Assembly: GCF_008364555.1 (NCBI RefSeq)
Contig: NZ_VTUC01000003.1
Location: forward strand, 62,001 to 126,000
Direction: 5' to 3'
DNA: 64,000 nucleotides
Origin: Enterobacter vonholyi
GTDB lineage: Bacteria; Pseudomonadota; Gammaproteobacteria; Enterobacterales; Enterobacteriaceae
The notes beneath the pieces are model-generated. The model was not told the origin of the DNA and made no database searches. It saw nothing but the letters and a program-made list of their open reading frames with translations. Both the position numbers and the translations under genes were made by a program. Shown piece by piece: positions 30,395-39,127 of the stretch (the stretch's first letter is position 1; each line of letters opens with the position of its first letter).

Positions 30395-30417
30395 CACTCT
30401 AAAGGAGGAGCAGACCG

Positions 30418-31965
30418 ATGTCGCAACCCTTACTGAAAGTGACCGACCTGGCAAAAAGCTTTTCCGGCGTCTGGGCGTTAAGCAGCGCCCAGCTGACCGT
30501 CGGCGCGGGCGAGATCCACGCCCTGCTGGGGGAAAACGGGGCGGGTAAATCCACGCTGCTGAAGGCGCTCGCGGGGGCGCAGCCGCAAACCCGCGGGGAT
30601 ATCTGGTTCAACGGCGAAACGCTGCCGGTGGACGACTCCCCGGTGGAGCGCCAGAACAAGGGCATTATCACCATCTATCAGGAATTTAATCTGCTGCCCA
30701 ACATGACCGTCGCGGAAAACATGTTTCTCGGGCGCGAGCCGCGTAAACGCAACCTGATCGTCGACGAAAAGGCGGTTAATCAGGAAGCGCAGGTCATTCT
30801 CGACTATCTGCAGCTGAACGTTGCGCCGACCACGCCGGTCGCCCGTCTGAGCGTTGCCCAGCAGCAGATGGTGGAGATCGCCCGGGCGCTGACCCTCAAC
30901 GCCAGGCTGATCATTATGGACGAACCTTCCGCCGCGCTGAGCGACAGCGAGGTGGAAAGCCTGCATCGCGTGGTGCGGGAGCTTAAAAACCGCGGCGTAA
31001 GCATTATTTACGTTACCCACCGCCTGCACGAAGTTTTCCAGCTCTGCGACCGCTTCACCGTTTTCCAGGACGGCCGCTTCACCGGCACCGGCGCGGTGGC
31101 GGAGACCAACGTCGAACAGCTGATCCGCCTGATGGTCGGGCGCGACGTGGCCTTTAACCGTCGTCCCGCCAGCGAAACCCATCATGAGGACAAACCCGTC
31201 CGCCTGGCGGTGAAGGGGCTGAGCCGCGAAAAGCCGCCGCTGGATCCGCACGGCATTGCCCTGCATGACATCAGCTTCCACGTTCACGCCGGGGAGGTCT
31301 TAGGCATTGCCGGACTGGTGGGCGCCGGGCGCACCGAAGTGGCCCGCTGCCTGTTTGGCGCGGACGCGTTTACCTCGGGCAGCTTTGAACTGGACGGCGT
31401 GCCGTACCAGCCGCGCGACCCGCTTTATGCGCTCGATCAGGGCGTGGCGCTGGTGCCGGAAGACCGCAAAAAAGAGGGGGCGGTGCTGGGGCTGTCGATT
31501 CGCGACAACCTGTCGCTCTCCTGCCTCTCTTCGCTGCTGCAGTGGCGCTGGTTCGTGAACACCCGCAAAGAGGACGATCTGATCGAGTCCTACCGCAAGG
31601 CGCTGCAGATCAAAATGGTCAACAGCGCGCAGGAGGTGCGCAAGCTCTCCGGTGGTAACCAGCAAAAGGTGATCCTCGCGCGCTGCATGGCGCTCAACCC
31701 GCGGGTGCTGATCGTAGATGAGCCGACGCGCGGCATTGACGTGGGGACCAAATCAGAAGTGCACCAGGTGCTGTTTGACATGGCGAAAAAGGGCGTGGCG
31801 GTGATCGTGATCTCCTCCGATCTGCCTGAAGTGATGGCGGTGTCAGACCGGATCATTACCCTGAGCGAAGGGCGAGTGACCGGCGAGATCCACGGTGACG
31901 ACGCTAACGAAGAACGGCTGATGACGATGATGGCCATCAACCACAACGCCCTGAACGCGGCATAA
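30418..31965 (+). CDS. Sugar ABC transporter ATP-binding protein
   Basis: 515-residue tandem ATPase of the RbsA/MglA/IatA class that powers import. First domain: Walker A GENGAGKST (about 39-47), signature LSVAQQQM, Walker B LIIMDEP. Second domain has the typical degenerate GLVGAGRTE in place of Walker A, with signature LSGGNQQK and Walker B VLIVDEPTRGIDVG. RBS AAGGAGGAG precedes ATG 30418. It lies 54 bp after the binding-protein gene and 11 bp before the permease gene. Confidence 0.93.
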   Translation: MSQPLLKVTDLAKSFSGVWALSSAQLTVGAGEIHALLGENGAGKSTLLKALAGAQPQTRGDIWFNGETLPVDDSPVERQNKGIITIYQEFNLLPNMTVAENMFLGREPRKRNLIVDEKAVNQEAQVILDYLQLNVAPTTPVARLSVAQQQMVEIARALTLNARLIIMDEPSAALSDSEVESLHRVVRELKNRGVSIIYVTHRLHEVFQLCDRFTVFQDGRFTGTGAVAETNVEQLIRLMVGRDVAFNRRPASETHHEDKPVRLAVKGLSREKPPLDPHGIALHDISFHVHAGEVLGIAGLVGAGRTEVARCLFGADAFTSGSFELDGVPYQPRDPLYALDQGVALVPEDRKKEGAVLGLSIRDNLSLSCLSSLLQWRWFVNTRKEDDLIESYRKALQIKMVNSAQEVRKLSGGNQQKVILARCMALNPRVLIVDEPTRGIDVGTKSEVHQVLFDMAKKGVAVIVISSDLPEVMAVSDRIITLSEGRVTGEIHGDDANEERLMTMMAINHNALNAA

Positions 31966-31976
31966 CGGAGTTTCTC

Positions 31977-33005
31977 ATGACGCAGATGATTTCTAAAACG
32001 CAGGCCCCGGTCAAACGCGCCGGACGCATCGATCCCATCGCCTTCTTCGAGCGCTTCGGGGTGCTGATTTTCATGATCTTGCTGCTGATCTTCTTTCAGT
32101 CGCAGAACAGCAATTTTTTCTCTGAACGCAATATTTTCAACATCCTGACCGAAGTCTCCATCTACGGGATCATGGCCGTGGGGATGACCTTTGTCATCCT
32201 GACCGCCGGGATTGACCTTTCCGTCGGCTCAATTCTGGCGGTCTGCGCCATGACCGCGGCGTACGTGATTAAGGGCGACAACTTCACCACCGTCGACCCG
32301 AACGCCTGGGGCGGCATGAGCTGGCTGATTGGGCTGGGGATTTGTCTGGCGATGGGCACGGCGATTGGCTTCCTGCACGGTCTGGGCGTAACCCGTCTGC
32401 GCCTGCCGCCGTTCATCGTGACCCTCGGCGGGATGACCATCTGGCGCGGCCTGACGCTGGTGATCAACGACGGCGCGCCGATTGCCGGTTTCGATCAGGG
32501 CTACCGCTGGTGGGGGCGCGGGGAGCTGCTCGGCATCTCCATTCCGATCTGGATCTTCGCCATCGTCGCCCTCGGCGGCTATCTGGCGCTGCATAAAACC
32601 CGCTGGGGCCGATTCGTCTACGCCATCGGCGGTAACCCGGAGGCGGCGCGCCTGGCGGGGGTGAACGTCAAGCGCGTGCTGGTCAGCGTCTATGTGCTGA
32701 TCGGCTGTCTGGCGGGACTGGCGGGCTTCATCCTGAGCGCGCGTCTGGGGAGCGCCGAGGCGGTGGCCGGGATCTCTTTTGAGCTGCGCGTCATCGCCTC
32801 GGTGGTGATCGGCGGTACCTCGCTGATGGGCGGCTACGGGCGCATCGGCGGCACCATTATCGGCTCCATCATCATGGGGATTCTGATTAACGGCCTTGTG
32901 CTGATGAACGTCTCGGCCTACTACCAGCAGATTATCACCGGATTAATTATCGTTCTGGCGGTGGCGTTTGATACCTACGCCAAGAGCCGTCGCGGCGCAC
33001 TGTGA
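31977..33005 (+). CDS. Sugar ABC transporter permease
   Basis: 342-residue inner-membrane permease of the RbsC/BPD_transp_2 family with about 8-10 hydrophobic segments. Family motifs include LTAGIDLSVGSILA near residue 80 and YAIGGNPEAARLAGVNV near 215-235, followed by VASVVIGGTSLMGGYGR. It works with the upstream ATPase and binding protein as a homodimeric channel. Its stop codon is eight bases before the next ATG, showing tight operon packing. Confidence 0.93.
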   Translation: MTQMISKTQAPVKRAGRIDPIAFFERFGVLIFMILLLIFFQSQNSNFFSERNIFNILTEVSIYGIMAVGMTFVILTAGIDLSVGSILAVCAMTAAYVIKGDNFTTVDPNAWGGMSWLIGLGICLAMGTAIGFLHGLGVTRLRLPPFIVTLGGMTIWRGLTLVINDGAPIAGFDQGYRWWGRGELLGISIPIWIFAIVALGGYLALHKTRWGRFVYAIGGNPEAARLAGVNVKRVLVSVYVLIGCLAGLAGFILSARLGSAEAVAGISFELRVIASVVIGGTSLMGGYGRIGGTIIGSIIMGILINGLVLMNVSAYYQQIITGLIIVLAVAFDTYAKSRRGAL

Positions 33006-33013
33006 GGATCACG

Positions 33014-34147
33014 ATGAAAGAGGTTCGTATTGGATTAATTGGCACCGGGTATATCGGCAAGGCGCACGCTATCGCCTATGCCCAGGCCCCAACGGTGTTC
33101 AACCTGCGCGGCAGGCTGGTGCGCGAGATGGTGGCGGAAGTCACGCCGGAGCTGGCGGCAGAGCGCGCGCAGGCGTTTGGCTTCAACCGCTCCACCGGCG
33201 ACTGGCGGGCGCTGGTGGCCGACCCGGCTATTGATGTGGTGGATATTTGCTCACCCAACCATCTGCATAAAGAGATGGCGCTGGAGGCGATCCGCCACGG
33301 CAAGCACGTCTACTCGGAGAAGCCGCTGGCGCTGTACGCCCACGACGCGCGGGAGATGGTTGACGCCGCGAAGCGGGCCGGGGTGAAAACGCTGGTGGGG
33401 TTCAACTACATGAAGAACCCGACGGCGCAGCTGGCGAAGGAGATTATCGCCCGCGGTGAAATTGGCGAGGTGATCCACTTCTACGGCACCCACAACGAAG
33501 ACTATATGGCCGACCCGCTGTCGCCCATTCACTGGCACTGCTTTAAAGAGACCGCCGGGCTGGGGGCGCTGGGCGACCTCGCGGCGCATATTGTCAATAT
33601 GGCCCAGTACCTGGTGGGGGATATTGAGCAGGTCTGCGGCGACCTGAAGATCGTGGTCCCGGCGCGCCCGGCGAAGGCCGGATCGTCGGACATGATTGCC
33701 GTCGAAAACGAGGATCAGGCCCACGCGATGGTGCGCTTCGCGGGCGGGGCGCAGGGCGTGATTGAAACCTCCCGCGTCGCCTGCGGCCGCAAGATGGGGC
33801 TGTCGTACGTCATCACCGGGACGAAAGGCGCCATCAGCTTCACCCAGGAGCGCATGGCGGAGCTGAAGCTCTATCGGCATGACGATCCGGTGAACCGTCA
33901 GGGATTCCGGACCTTACTCGTCGGCCCGGCGCACCCGGACTACGCCGCGTTCTGCATGGGCGCAGGACACGGGATTGGCTTTAACGATCAAAAAACGGTG
34001 GAGGTGCGCGATCTGGTGGACGGGATTGCCGCCGACGCGCCGATGTGGCCGGACTTCGAAGAGGGCTGGAAGGTATCGCGCGTGCTGGATGCAATCGCGC
34101 TCTCGCACCGGGAAGGCCGCTGGCTGAACGTGAACGACATTGTCTGA
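33014..34147 (+). CDS. Gfo/Idh/MocA-family oxidoreductase (second inositol-type dehydrogenase)
   Basis: 377-residue NAD(P)-dependent oxidoreductase with an N-terminal Rossmann motif GTGYIGKAHA, conserved EKPLA at about 97-101, and a C-terminal GFO/IDH domain containing GALGDLAAHIVNMAQYL. It differs from iolG in length and substrate domain. Likely substrates are another inositol isomer, an inosose, or a related sugar acid; the sequence alone does not decide. Start ATG 33014 follows GAGG, chosen over an in-frame GTG at 33002 that overlaps the permease stop. Confidence 0.85.
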   Translation: MKEVRIGLIGTGYIGKAHAIAYAQAPTVFNLRGRLVREMVAEVTPELAAERAQAFGFNRSTGDWRALVADPAIDVVDICSPNHLHKEMALEAIRHGKHVYSEKPLALYAHDAREMVDAAKRAGVKTLVGFNYMKNPTAQLAKEIIARGEIGEVIHFYGTHNEDYMADPLSPIHWHCFKETAGLGALGDLAAHIVNMAQYLVGDIEQVCGDLKIVVPARPAKAGSSDMIAVENEDQAHAMVRFAGGAQGVIETSRVACGRKMGLSYVITGTKGAISFTQERMAELKLYRHDDPVNRQGFRTLLVGPAHPDYAAFCMGAGHGIGFNDQKTVEVRDLVDGIAADAPMWPDFEEGWKVSRVLDAIALSHREGRWLNVNDIV

Positions 34148-34159
34148 TGAGGTATCAAC

Positions 34160-36064
34160 GTGGAAAAGCAGTTTGATGTGATATGCATGGGCCGCGTGGC
34201 GGTAGACCTCTACAGTCAGCAGATTGGTGCCCGTCTGGAGGATGTGTCGAGCTTCGCCAAATACCTCGGCGGCTCGTCCGGCAACGTGGCGTACGGCACC
34301 GCGCGCCAGGGCCTGCGCTCGTCGATGCTGGCACGCGTCGGCGATGAACATATGGGCCGCTTCCTGCGCGAAGAGCTCAACCAGGTGGGCTGCGATACCA
34401 GTCATCTGATTACCGATAAAGACCGCCTCACGGCGCTGGTGCTACTCGGCATTAAAGACCGGGACACCTTTCCTCTGATTTTTTATCGCGATAACTGCGC
34501 GGATATGGCCATTACGGCTGGCGATGTGGACGAAAGCTACATTGCCTCCGCACGTTGTCTTGCCATCACCGGGACTCACCTTTCTCATCCTCAGACCCGC
34601 GAGGCGGTGCTGACGGCGCTGGGCTATGCCCGCCGTCACGGCGTGCGCACGGTGCTGGACATCGACTACCGTCCGGTGCTGTGGGGGCTCACCGCCTTAG
34701 GCGACGGTGAAACGCGCTTTATCGCCGCCGATAAGGTCACCCGCGAGCTGCAGGAGGTGCTGCACCTCTTCGACGTCGTTGTCGGCACCGAGGAGGAGTT
34801 TCACATTGCGGGCGGCAGCACGGATACCCTGCAGGCGCTGGGGCAGGTGCGTGCAGTCAGTGACGCAGCGCTGGTCTGCAAACGCGGCGCGCTCGGCTGC
34901 TCGGTCTATACCGACGCCATTCCGCCCCGGCTGGACGACGGCCTGACGGTGACCGGCGTGCGCGTGGAGGTGCTGAACGTCCTCGGCGCAGGGGACGCGT
35001 TTATGTCCGGCCTGCTGCGCGGTTACCTGAACGACGAGGGCTGGGAGCAGGCGTGCCGCTACGCCAACGCCTGCGGCGCGCTGGTGGTTTCGCGCCACGG
35101 CTGCGCCCCGGCGATGCCGAGCAAAATCGAGCTGGATGACTATCTTTCGCGCGCTGCAGATGTGCCGCGCCCGGATCTTGACCCGCGTCTTAACCATCTC
35201 CACCGGGTGACCACCCGACGCCGCGAGTGGCCGGAGCTGTGCGTGATGGCCTTCGACCACCGCAGCCAGCTTGAGGATATGGCGATGCAGTGCGGCGCGT
35301 CGCTTAAGCGCATTCCGGCGCTGAAGCAGCTGATCCTGCAGGCCAGTCGCGAGGCGGCAAGCCGCGCCGGGCTGGAGGGCAAAGCCGGCCTGCTGTGCGA
35401 CGGAACCTTTGGTCAGGACGCGCTGAACGCCATCACCGGCGAGGGGTGGTGGATTGGCCGTCCCATCGAGCTGCCGGGCTCCAGGCCGCTGGAGATGGAG
35501 CATGGCAACATCGGCACCCAGCTCATCAGCTGGCCGCAGGAGCATGTGGTGAAGTGCCTGGTCTTCTTCCACCCGGAAGACGCTCACGGCCTGCGCCTGG
35601 AGCAGGAGCAGAAAATCGCCGAGGTGTACCACGCCTGCTGCCGGTCCGGGCATGAGCTGCTGCTGGAGGTGATATTGCCCGCCAGCATGCCGCGCAGCGA
35701 CGAGCTCTACCTGCGCGCCATCTCCCGTTTCTACAACCTCGGCATTTACCCCGACTGGTGGAAGCTGCCGCCGCTTTCCGCCGAGGGCTGGACGGCGCTG
35801 AGCGAGATTATCGAACGCCGGGACCCGCACTGCCGCGGGGTGGTGATCCTCGGCCTGGATGCCCCGGCGGAACAGCTGCGCGCCGACTTCAGGGCCGCAG
35901 CAGGGCAGACGGTAGTAAAAGGCTTCGCCGTGGGGCGCACGCTGTTTGGCGATGCCTCCCGCGCGTGGCTGAAGCACGATATTGACGATGCGCAGCTGGT
36001 GGCACGCATCCGGGACAACTACCTGCAGCTTATCGCCTGGTGGCGCGAGCGCGGACACGCATAA
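34160..36064 (+). CDS. iolC: 5-dehydro-2-deoxygluconokinase fused to DUF2090 domain
   Basis: 634-residue two-domain protein. Residues 1 to ~325 form a PfkB/ribokinase kinase with the signature GAGDAF (276-281, Asp279 catalytic base), which phosphorylates 5-dehydro-2-deoxygluconate. Residues ~355-634 are DUF2090, with FDHRSQ (365-370), VKCLVFFHPED (464-474) and PDWWKLPP (531-538). These resemble class I TIM-barrel aldolases of the LacD/DhnA type, so the domain may perform the IolJ step, splitting the phosphorylated product to malonate semialdehyde and DHAP (inference). GTG start at 34160 after GAGG. No separate iolJ is present in the window. Confidence 0.93.
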   Translation: MEKQFDVICMGRVAVDLYSQQIGARLEDVSSFAKYLGGSSGNVAYGTARQGLRSSMLARVGDEHMGRFLREELNQVGCDTSHLITDKDRLTALVLLGIKDRDTFPLIFYRDNCADMAITAGDVDESYIASARCLAITGTHLSHPQTREAVLTALGYARRHGVRTVLDIDYRPVLWGLTALGDGETRFIAADKVTRELQEVLHLFDVVVGTEEEFHIAGGSTDTLQALGQVRAVSDAALVCKRGALGCSVYTDAIPPRLDDGLTVTGVRVEVLNVLGAGDAFMSGLLRGYLNDEGWEQACRYANACGALVVSRHGCAPAMPSKIELDDYLSRAADVPRPDLDPRLNHLHRVTTRRREWPELCVMAFDHRSQLEDMAMQCGASLKRIPALKQLILQASREAASRAGLEGKAGLLCDGTFGQDALNAITGEGWWIGRPIELPGSRPLEMEHGNIGTQLISWPQEHVVKCLVFFHPEDAHGLRLEQEQKIAEVYHACCRSGHELLLEVILPASMPRSDELYLRAISRFYNLGIYPDWWKLPPLSAEGWTALSEIIERRDPHCRGVVILGLDAPAEQLRADFRAAAGQTVVKGFAVGRTLFGDASRAWLKHDIDDAQLVARIRDNYLQLIAWWRERGHA

Positions 36065-36075
36065 TGGAGAAGACA

Positions 36076-36966
36076 ATGAGTGTACAACTGGGCATTAACC
36101 CGCTGACGTGGACGAACGACGATCTGCCTTCTCTGGGCGCGGAGACGTCGCTGGAAACCTGCCTGAGCGAAGGTAAGGAGGCCGGTTTCGCCGGCTTCGA
36201 GCTGGGCAATAAGTTCCCGCGCGAAGCGCGCCTGCTCGGCCCCATCCTGCAGCGCCACGACCTGCAGCTGGTCTCCGGCTGGTACTCCGGTCGCCTGCTG
36301 GAGCGCAGCGTGGAGGAGGAGATCGCCGCCGTGCAGTCCCACCTGACGCTGCTGCGCGAGCTGGGGGCGAAGGTGCTGGTCTTTGCGGAAGTGAGCGGCT
36401 GCATTCACGGCGACCAGCAGACCCCGGTGCATCTGCGCCCGCGCTTCCCGCAGGCGCGCTGGAAGGAGTACGGTGAGAAGCTTACCGAATTTGCCCGCTA
36501 CACCCAGCAGCAGGGCGTGCAGATTGCCTACCATCACCATATGGGCACGGTGATTGAGTCCGCCGACGATGTGGACAACCTGATGACCCACACCGGCGAT
36601 GCGGTGGGGCTATTGCTCGATACCGGCCATCTGACCTTTGCCGGGGCCGATCCGCTGGCGGTGGCGCAGCGCTGGGCGTCGCGCATCAACCACGTCCACT
36701 GCAAAGACGTGCGTGCCGACGTGCTGGCGGACGTGAAAAACCGTAAAACCAGCTTCCTCGACGCGGTGCTGAGCGGCGTGTTTACCGTGCCGGGCGATGG
36801 CTGCGTCGATTACCCGCCGATTATGCGGCTGCTGAAGGCGCAGGATTATCACGGCTGGCTGGTGGTGGAGGCCGAGCAGGACCCGGCGATTGCCCATCCG
36901 CTGACCTACGCCCGTCTGGGGTATAACAATCTGAGCCGCCTGGCGCGCGACGCCGGACTGATTTGA
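36076..36966 (+). CDS. iolE: Inosose dehydratase
   Basis: Dehydrates scyllo-inosose to 3D-trihydroxycyclohexane-1,2-dione. 296 residues of the AP-endonuclease-2/xylose-isomerase TIM-barrel family, with metal-binding patterns such as GFAGFELGNKFP, EVSGCIHGDQQTP and LLLDTGHLTFAGADP. Start ATG 36076 follows GGAGA; a second ATG at 36064, overlapping the iolC stop, would add four residues. It lies between iolC and iolB, ten bases before the latter. Confidence 0.95.
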   Translation: MSVQLGINPLTWTNDDLPSLGAETSLETCLSEGKEAGFAGFELGNKFPREARLLGPILQRHDLQLVSGWYSGRLLERSVEEEIAAVQSHLTLLRELGAKVLVFAEVSGCIHGDQQTPVHLRPRFPQARWKEYGEKLTEFARYTQQQGVQIAYHHHMGTVIESADDVDNLMTHTGDAVGLLLDTGHLTFAGADPLAVAQRWASRINHVHCKDVRADVLADVKNRKTSFLDAVLSGVFTVPGDGCVDYPPIMRLLKAQDYHGWLVVEAEQDPAIAHPLTYARLGYNNLSRLARDAGLI

Positions 36967-36975
36967 GGAGGTGAC

Positions 36976-37800
36976 ATGTCACGTCTGTTATCACGCTGGC
37001 AACAGCCGAACGCGGAGGGGCGCACCCAGTCCGTCATGCCGGAAAGCGCAGGGTGGGGGTACGTCGGCTTTGAGGCGTATGAACTGCAGGAGGGGCAGAC
37101 GCTGACGCTGCCCGCCGTCCGCGAAGAGCGCTGTCTGGTGCTGGTCGCCGGGCGCGCCTCCATCACAACGCCTTCCGCGCAGTTTAACGATATTGGCGGG
37201 CGGATGAGCCCGTTCGAGCGCATCAAGCCGTGGGCGGTGTACGTCACCCCGCAGGAGACGGTACAGGTGAAGGCGCTTACGAAGCTTGAGCTGGCGGTCT
37301 GCGCCGCGCCTGGCAAAGGCACGTATCCGACGCGGCTGATTGCGCCGCAGGATATCGACGGCGAAGCGCGCGGTAAGGGCCACAATCAGCGCTACGTGCA
37401 CAACATTTTGCCGGAAGACAAGCCCGCCGACAGCCTGCTGGTGGTGGAGGTGTGGACCAATGAGGGCTGCACCAGCTCGTATCCGAGCCACAAGCATGAC
37501 ACGGATAATCCGCCGCAGGAGACGTATCTGGAGGAGACCTACTACCATCGCCTCAACCCGGAGCAGGGGTTCTGCATGCAGCGCGTCTACACCGACGACA
37601 GAACGCTGGATGAGTGTATGGCGGTCTATAACCGTGACGTGGTCATGGTGCCGAAGGGCTACCACCCGGTGGCGACGATGGCCGGGTATGACAGCTACTA
37701 CCTCAACGTGATGGCCGGGCCGGTGCGCAAATGGATGTTCACCTGGGAGGAGGACCACGCGTGGATTAATCGCGATTATCCCGCAGATGGCGGGCACTGA
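36976..37800 (+). CDS. iolB: 5-deoxy-glucuronate isomerase
   Basis: Converts 5-deoxyglucuronate to 5-dehydro-2-deoxygluconate, the substrate of IolC. 274 residues of the KduI/IolB cupin family; the metal-binding region contains SYPSHKHD (about 174-181) and the downstream EETYYHRLNP, with a final histidine in KGYHPV. RBS GAGGAGG precedes ATG 36976. Last gene of the inositol unit; a REP element follows. Confidence 0.95.
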   Translation: MSRLLSRWQQPNAEGRTQSVMPESAGWGYVGFEAYELQEGQTLTLPAVREERCLVLVAGRASITTPSAQFNDIGGRMSPFERIKPWAVYVTPQETVQVKALTKLELAVCAAPGKGTYPTRLIAPQDIDGEARGKGHNQRYVHNILPEDKPADSLLVVEVWTNEGCTSSYPSHKHDTDNPPQETYLEETYYHRLNPEQGFCMQRVYTDDRTLDECMAVYNRDVVMVPKGYHPVATMAGYDSYYLNVMAGPVRKWMFTWEEDHAWINRDYPADGGH

Positions 37801-37810
37801 GGCTATTTTT

Positions 37811-37840
37811 GCCGGGTGGCGCTGCGCTTACCCGGCCTAC
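37811..37840. repeat. REP element after iolB
   Basis: A GCCGGGTGGCGCTGCGCTTA-type palindromic unit ending CCCGGCCTAC, the common enterobacterial REP form. It marks the 3' end of the inositol locus. Confidence 0.8.
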
Positions 37841-37853
37841 AATTTACAAAATA

Positions 37854-38597
37854 TTATTTTGCTTCAATCGCCTGCTCAATCGTCCGGGCAACGATCTGCG
37901 GCTGGCTGACCATAGACACGTGGCTTGCCGCCACCTCGGTGGTTTTCGCGTGGATCGTCTTCGCCATCGCCCGTTCAAGATCGGGGTTGATCATTCGGTC
38001 ATTCTTGCTAACCACATACCAGCTCGGTTTGTCATGCCACGCCGCGTGGGGGACTTTTTCACCAAAAGCCTCAGCCTTAATTGGCCCCTGCGTGGCTGCA
38101 ATCGTATCTTGAATGGCTGGCTTCACGTCAGGCGCGAAATCCTTCCTGAGGGCTTCCGTCGGCAGGTATAAATAGCCGTCCGCCGTTTTGGCAATGACTG
38201 CGCTACCCGGCGGCGCAGGGTAGCTTCCTGCCAGGTCCGCCGTCGACTGGCCGGAATCAGGCGCGAATGCCGCCACATACACCAGCGATTTTACCCGCGC
38301 ATCGTTGCCCGCCTCGCTAATCACGGTGCCGCCCCAGGAGTGGCCCACCAGCACTACGTCACCCTGCGCGCGGGCGATGGCCCGCTTTGTGGCGGCAACG
38401 TCATCGTTGAGCGACGTGAGCGGGAGCTGGACGGCAATGACCTCGGCGTGCTGCTTCTGCAACAGGGCAATCACCTTATTCCAGCTGCTGCCGTCGGCAA
38501 ACGCGCCGTGAACCAGCACGACGCTGGTTTTACCCTGCGCAAAGGCGCTGGCGGAAAGCGCCAGCAGGCCTGCCGTTAGTACAGTCAGTGCTTTCAT
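37854..38597 (-). CDS. Exported alpha/beta hydrolase
   Basis: 247 residues with a Sec signal peptide (about 1-20, cleavage near AFA/QGK). Mature part is an alpha/beta hydrolase: oxyanion segment HGAFADGSSW (30-39), nucleophile Ser87 in GHSWGG, likely acid Asp200 (SKNDR) and histidine His226 (ASHVSM). Resembles small esterase/haloperoxidase-like enzymes; substrate unknown. It is 11 bp downstream of the DUF6130-like gene, so the two are co-transcribed and both periplasmic. Not present at this site in E. coli K-12. Confidence 0.85.
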   Translation of the reverse strand: MKALTVLTAGLLALSASAFAQGKTSVVLVHGAFADGSSWNKVIALLQKQHAEVIAVQLPLTSLNDDVAATKRAIARAQGDVVLVGHSWGGTVISEAGNDARVKSLVYVAAFAPDSGQSTADLAGSYPAPPGSAVIAKTADGYLYLPTEALRKDFAPDVKPAIQDTIAATQGPIKAEAFGEKVPHAAWHDKPSWYVVSKNDRMINPDLERAMAKTIHAKTTEVAASHVSMVSQPQIVARTIEQAIEAK

Positions 38598-38608
38598 CTT
38601 GAGACTCC

Positions 38609-39076
38609 TTAAAAATGGTGGACTTCCGCGTGGGGCGGTACGGTGAATTCAATGGTTTTGTGGTCGAGCGGCTTGTGCGTCGGGTCGGCCAGAATAATCG
38701 TCACCTTGTGTTTACCGGCGGGGAGTCCCACCAGAATTACCGGCTCTCCGCTGGCGTCAGCCCAGTGCCAGGGCGCGTCATCCACCACCACGTGAATGTG
38801 TCCGATGCGCGGGGTGACCTTGAGCGCTTCAGGTCCGAATACCGGCTCGATGCGCAGGTTTTCGGCACGGTACTGGATAAACACCGCGCCTTTGCTCAGC
38901 GGCCCGGCAAGCGGGGGATCGACGATCAGCTTTGCGGGCGGCTGCGGCTGCGCCAGCGGGGCAACGGCGGCGGGGCCGTTAACGTCCCCGGCGCTCAGGT
39001 TGTCCAGCGGCGTGGCCTGGGCATGGGCTACAGATGCCAGGACAAGCAGGGTGATAAGTGCATAACGACGGGTCAT
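38609..39076 (-). CDS. Exported DUF6130-like protein
   Basis: 155-residue protein with a signal peptide (about 1-20, ending near AHA/QAT), a Pro/Ala-rich stretch, and a beta-rich C-terminal domain with HIHVVVDDAPWHW and GLPAGKHKVTIILADPTH, as in the DUF6130 family; the ending VPPHAEVHHF is His-rich. Function unknown; the HIH and HHF clusters could bind metal (inference). First gene of a two-gene unit with the exported hydrolase; MFS gene upstream is on the same strand but 51 bp away. Confidence 0.75.
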   Translation of the reverse strand: MTRRYALITLLVLASVAHAQATPLDNLSAGDVNGPAAVAPLAQPQPPAKLIVDPPLAGPLSKGAVFIQYRAENLRIEPVFGPEALKVTPRIGHIHVVVDDAPWHWADASGEPVILVGLPAGKHKVTIILADPTHKPLDHKTIEFTVPPHAEVHHF

Positions 39077-39127
39077 CGGTCTCTCTCCTCATCGGTTCTG
39101 AATGGCGACAGGGAAAGAAAACCATTT

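Noticed and set aside
34697-36076. Antisense 459-codon open frame opposite iolC
   Set aside because: Shadow of the GC-rich iolC sense frame; low-complexity composition and no RBS.
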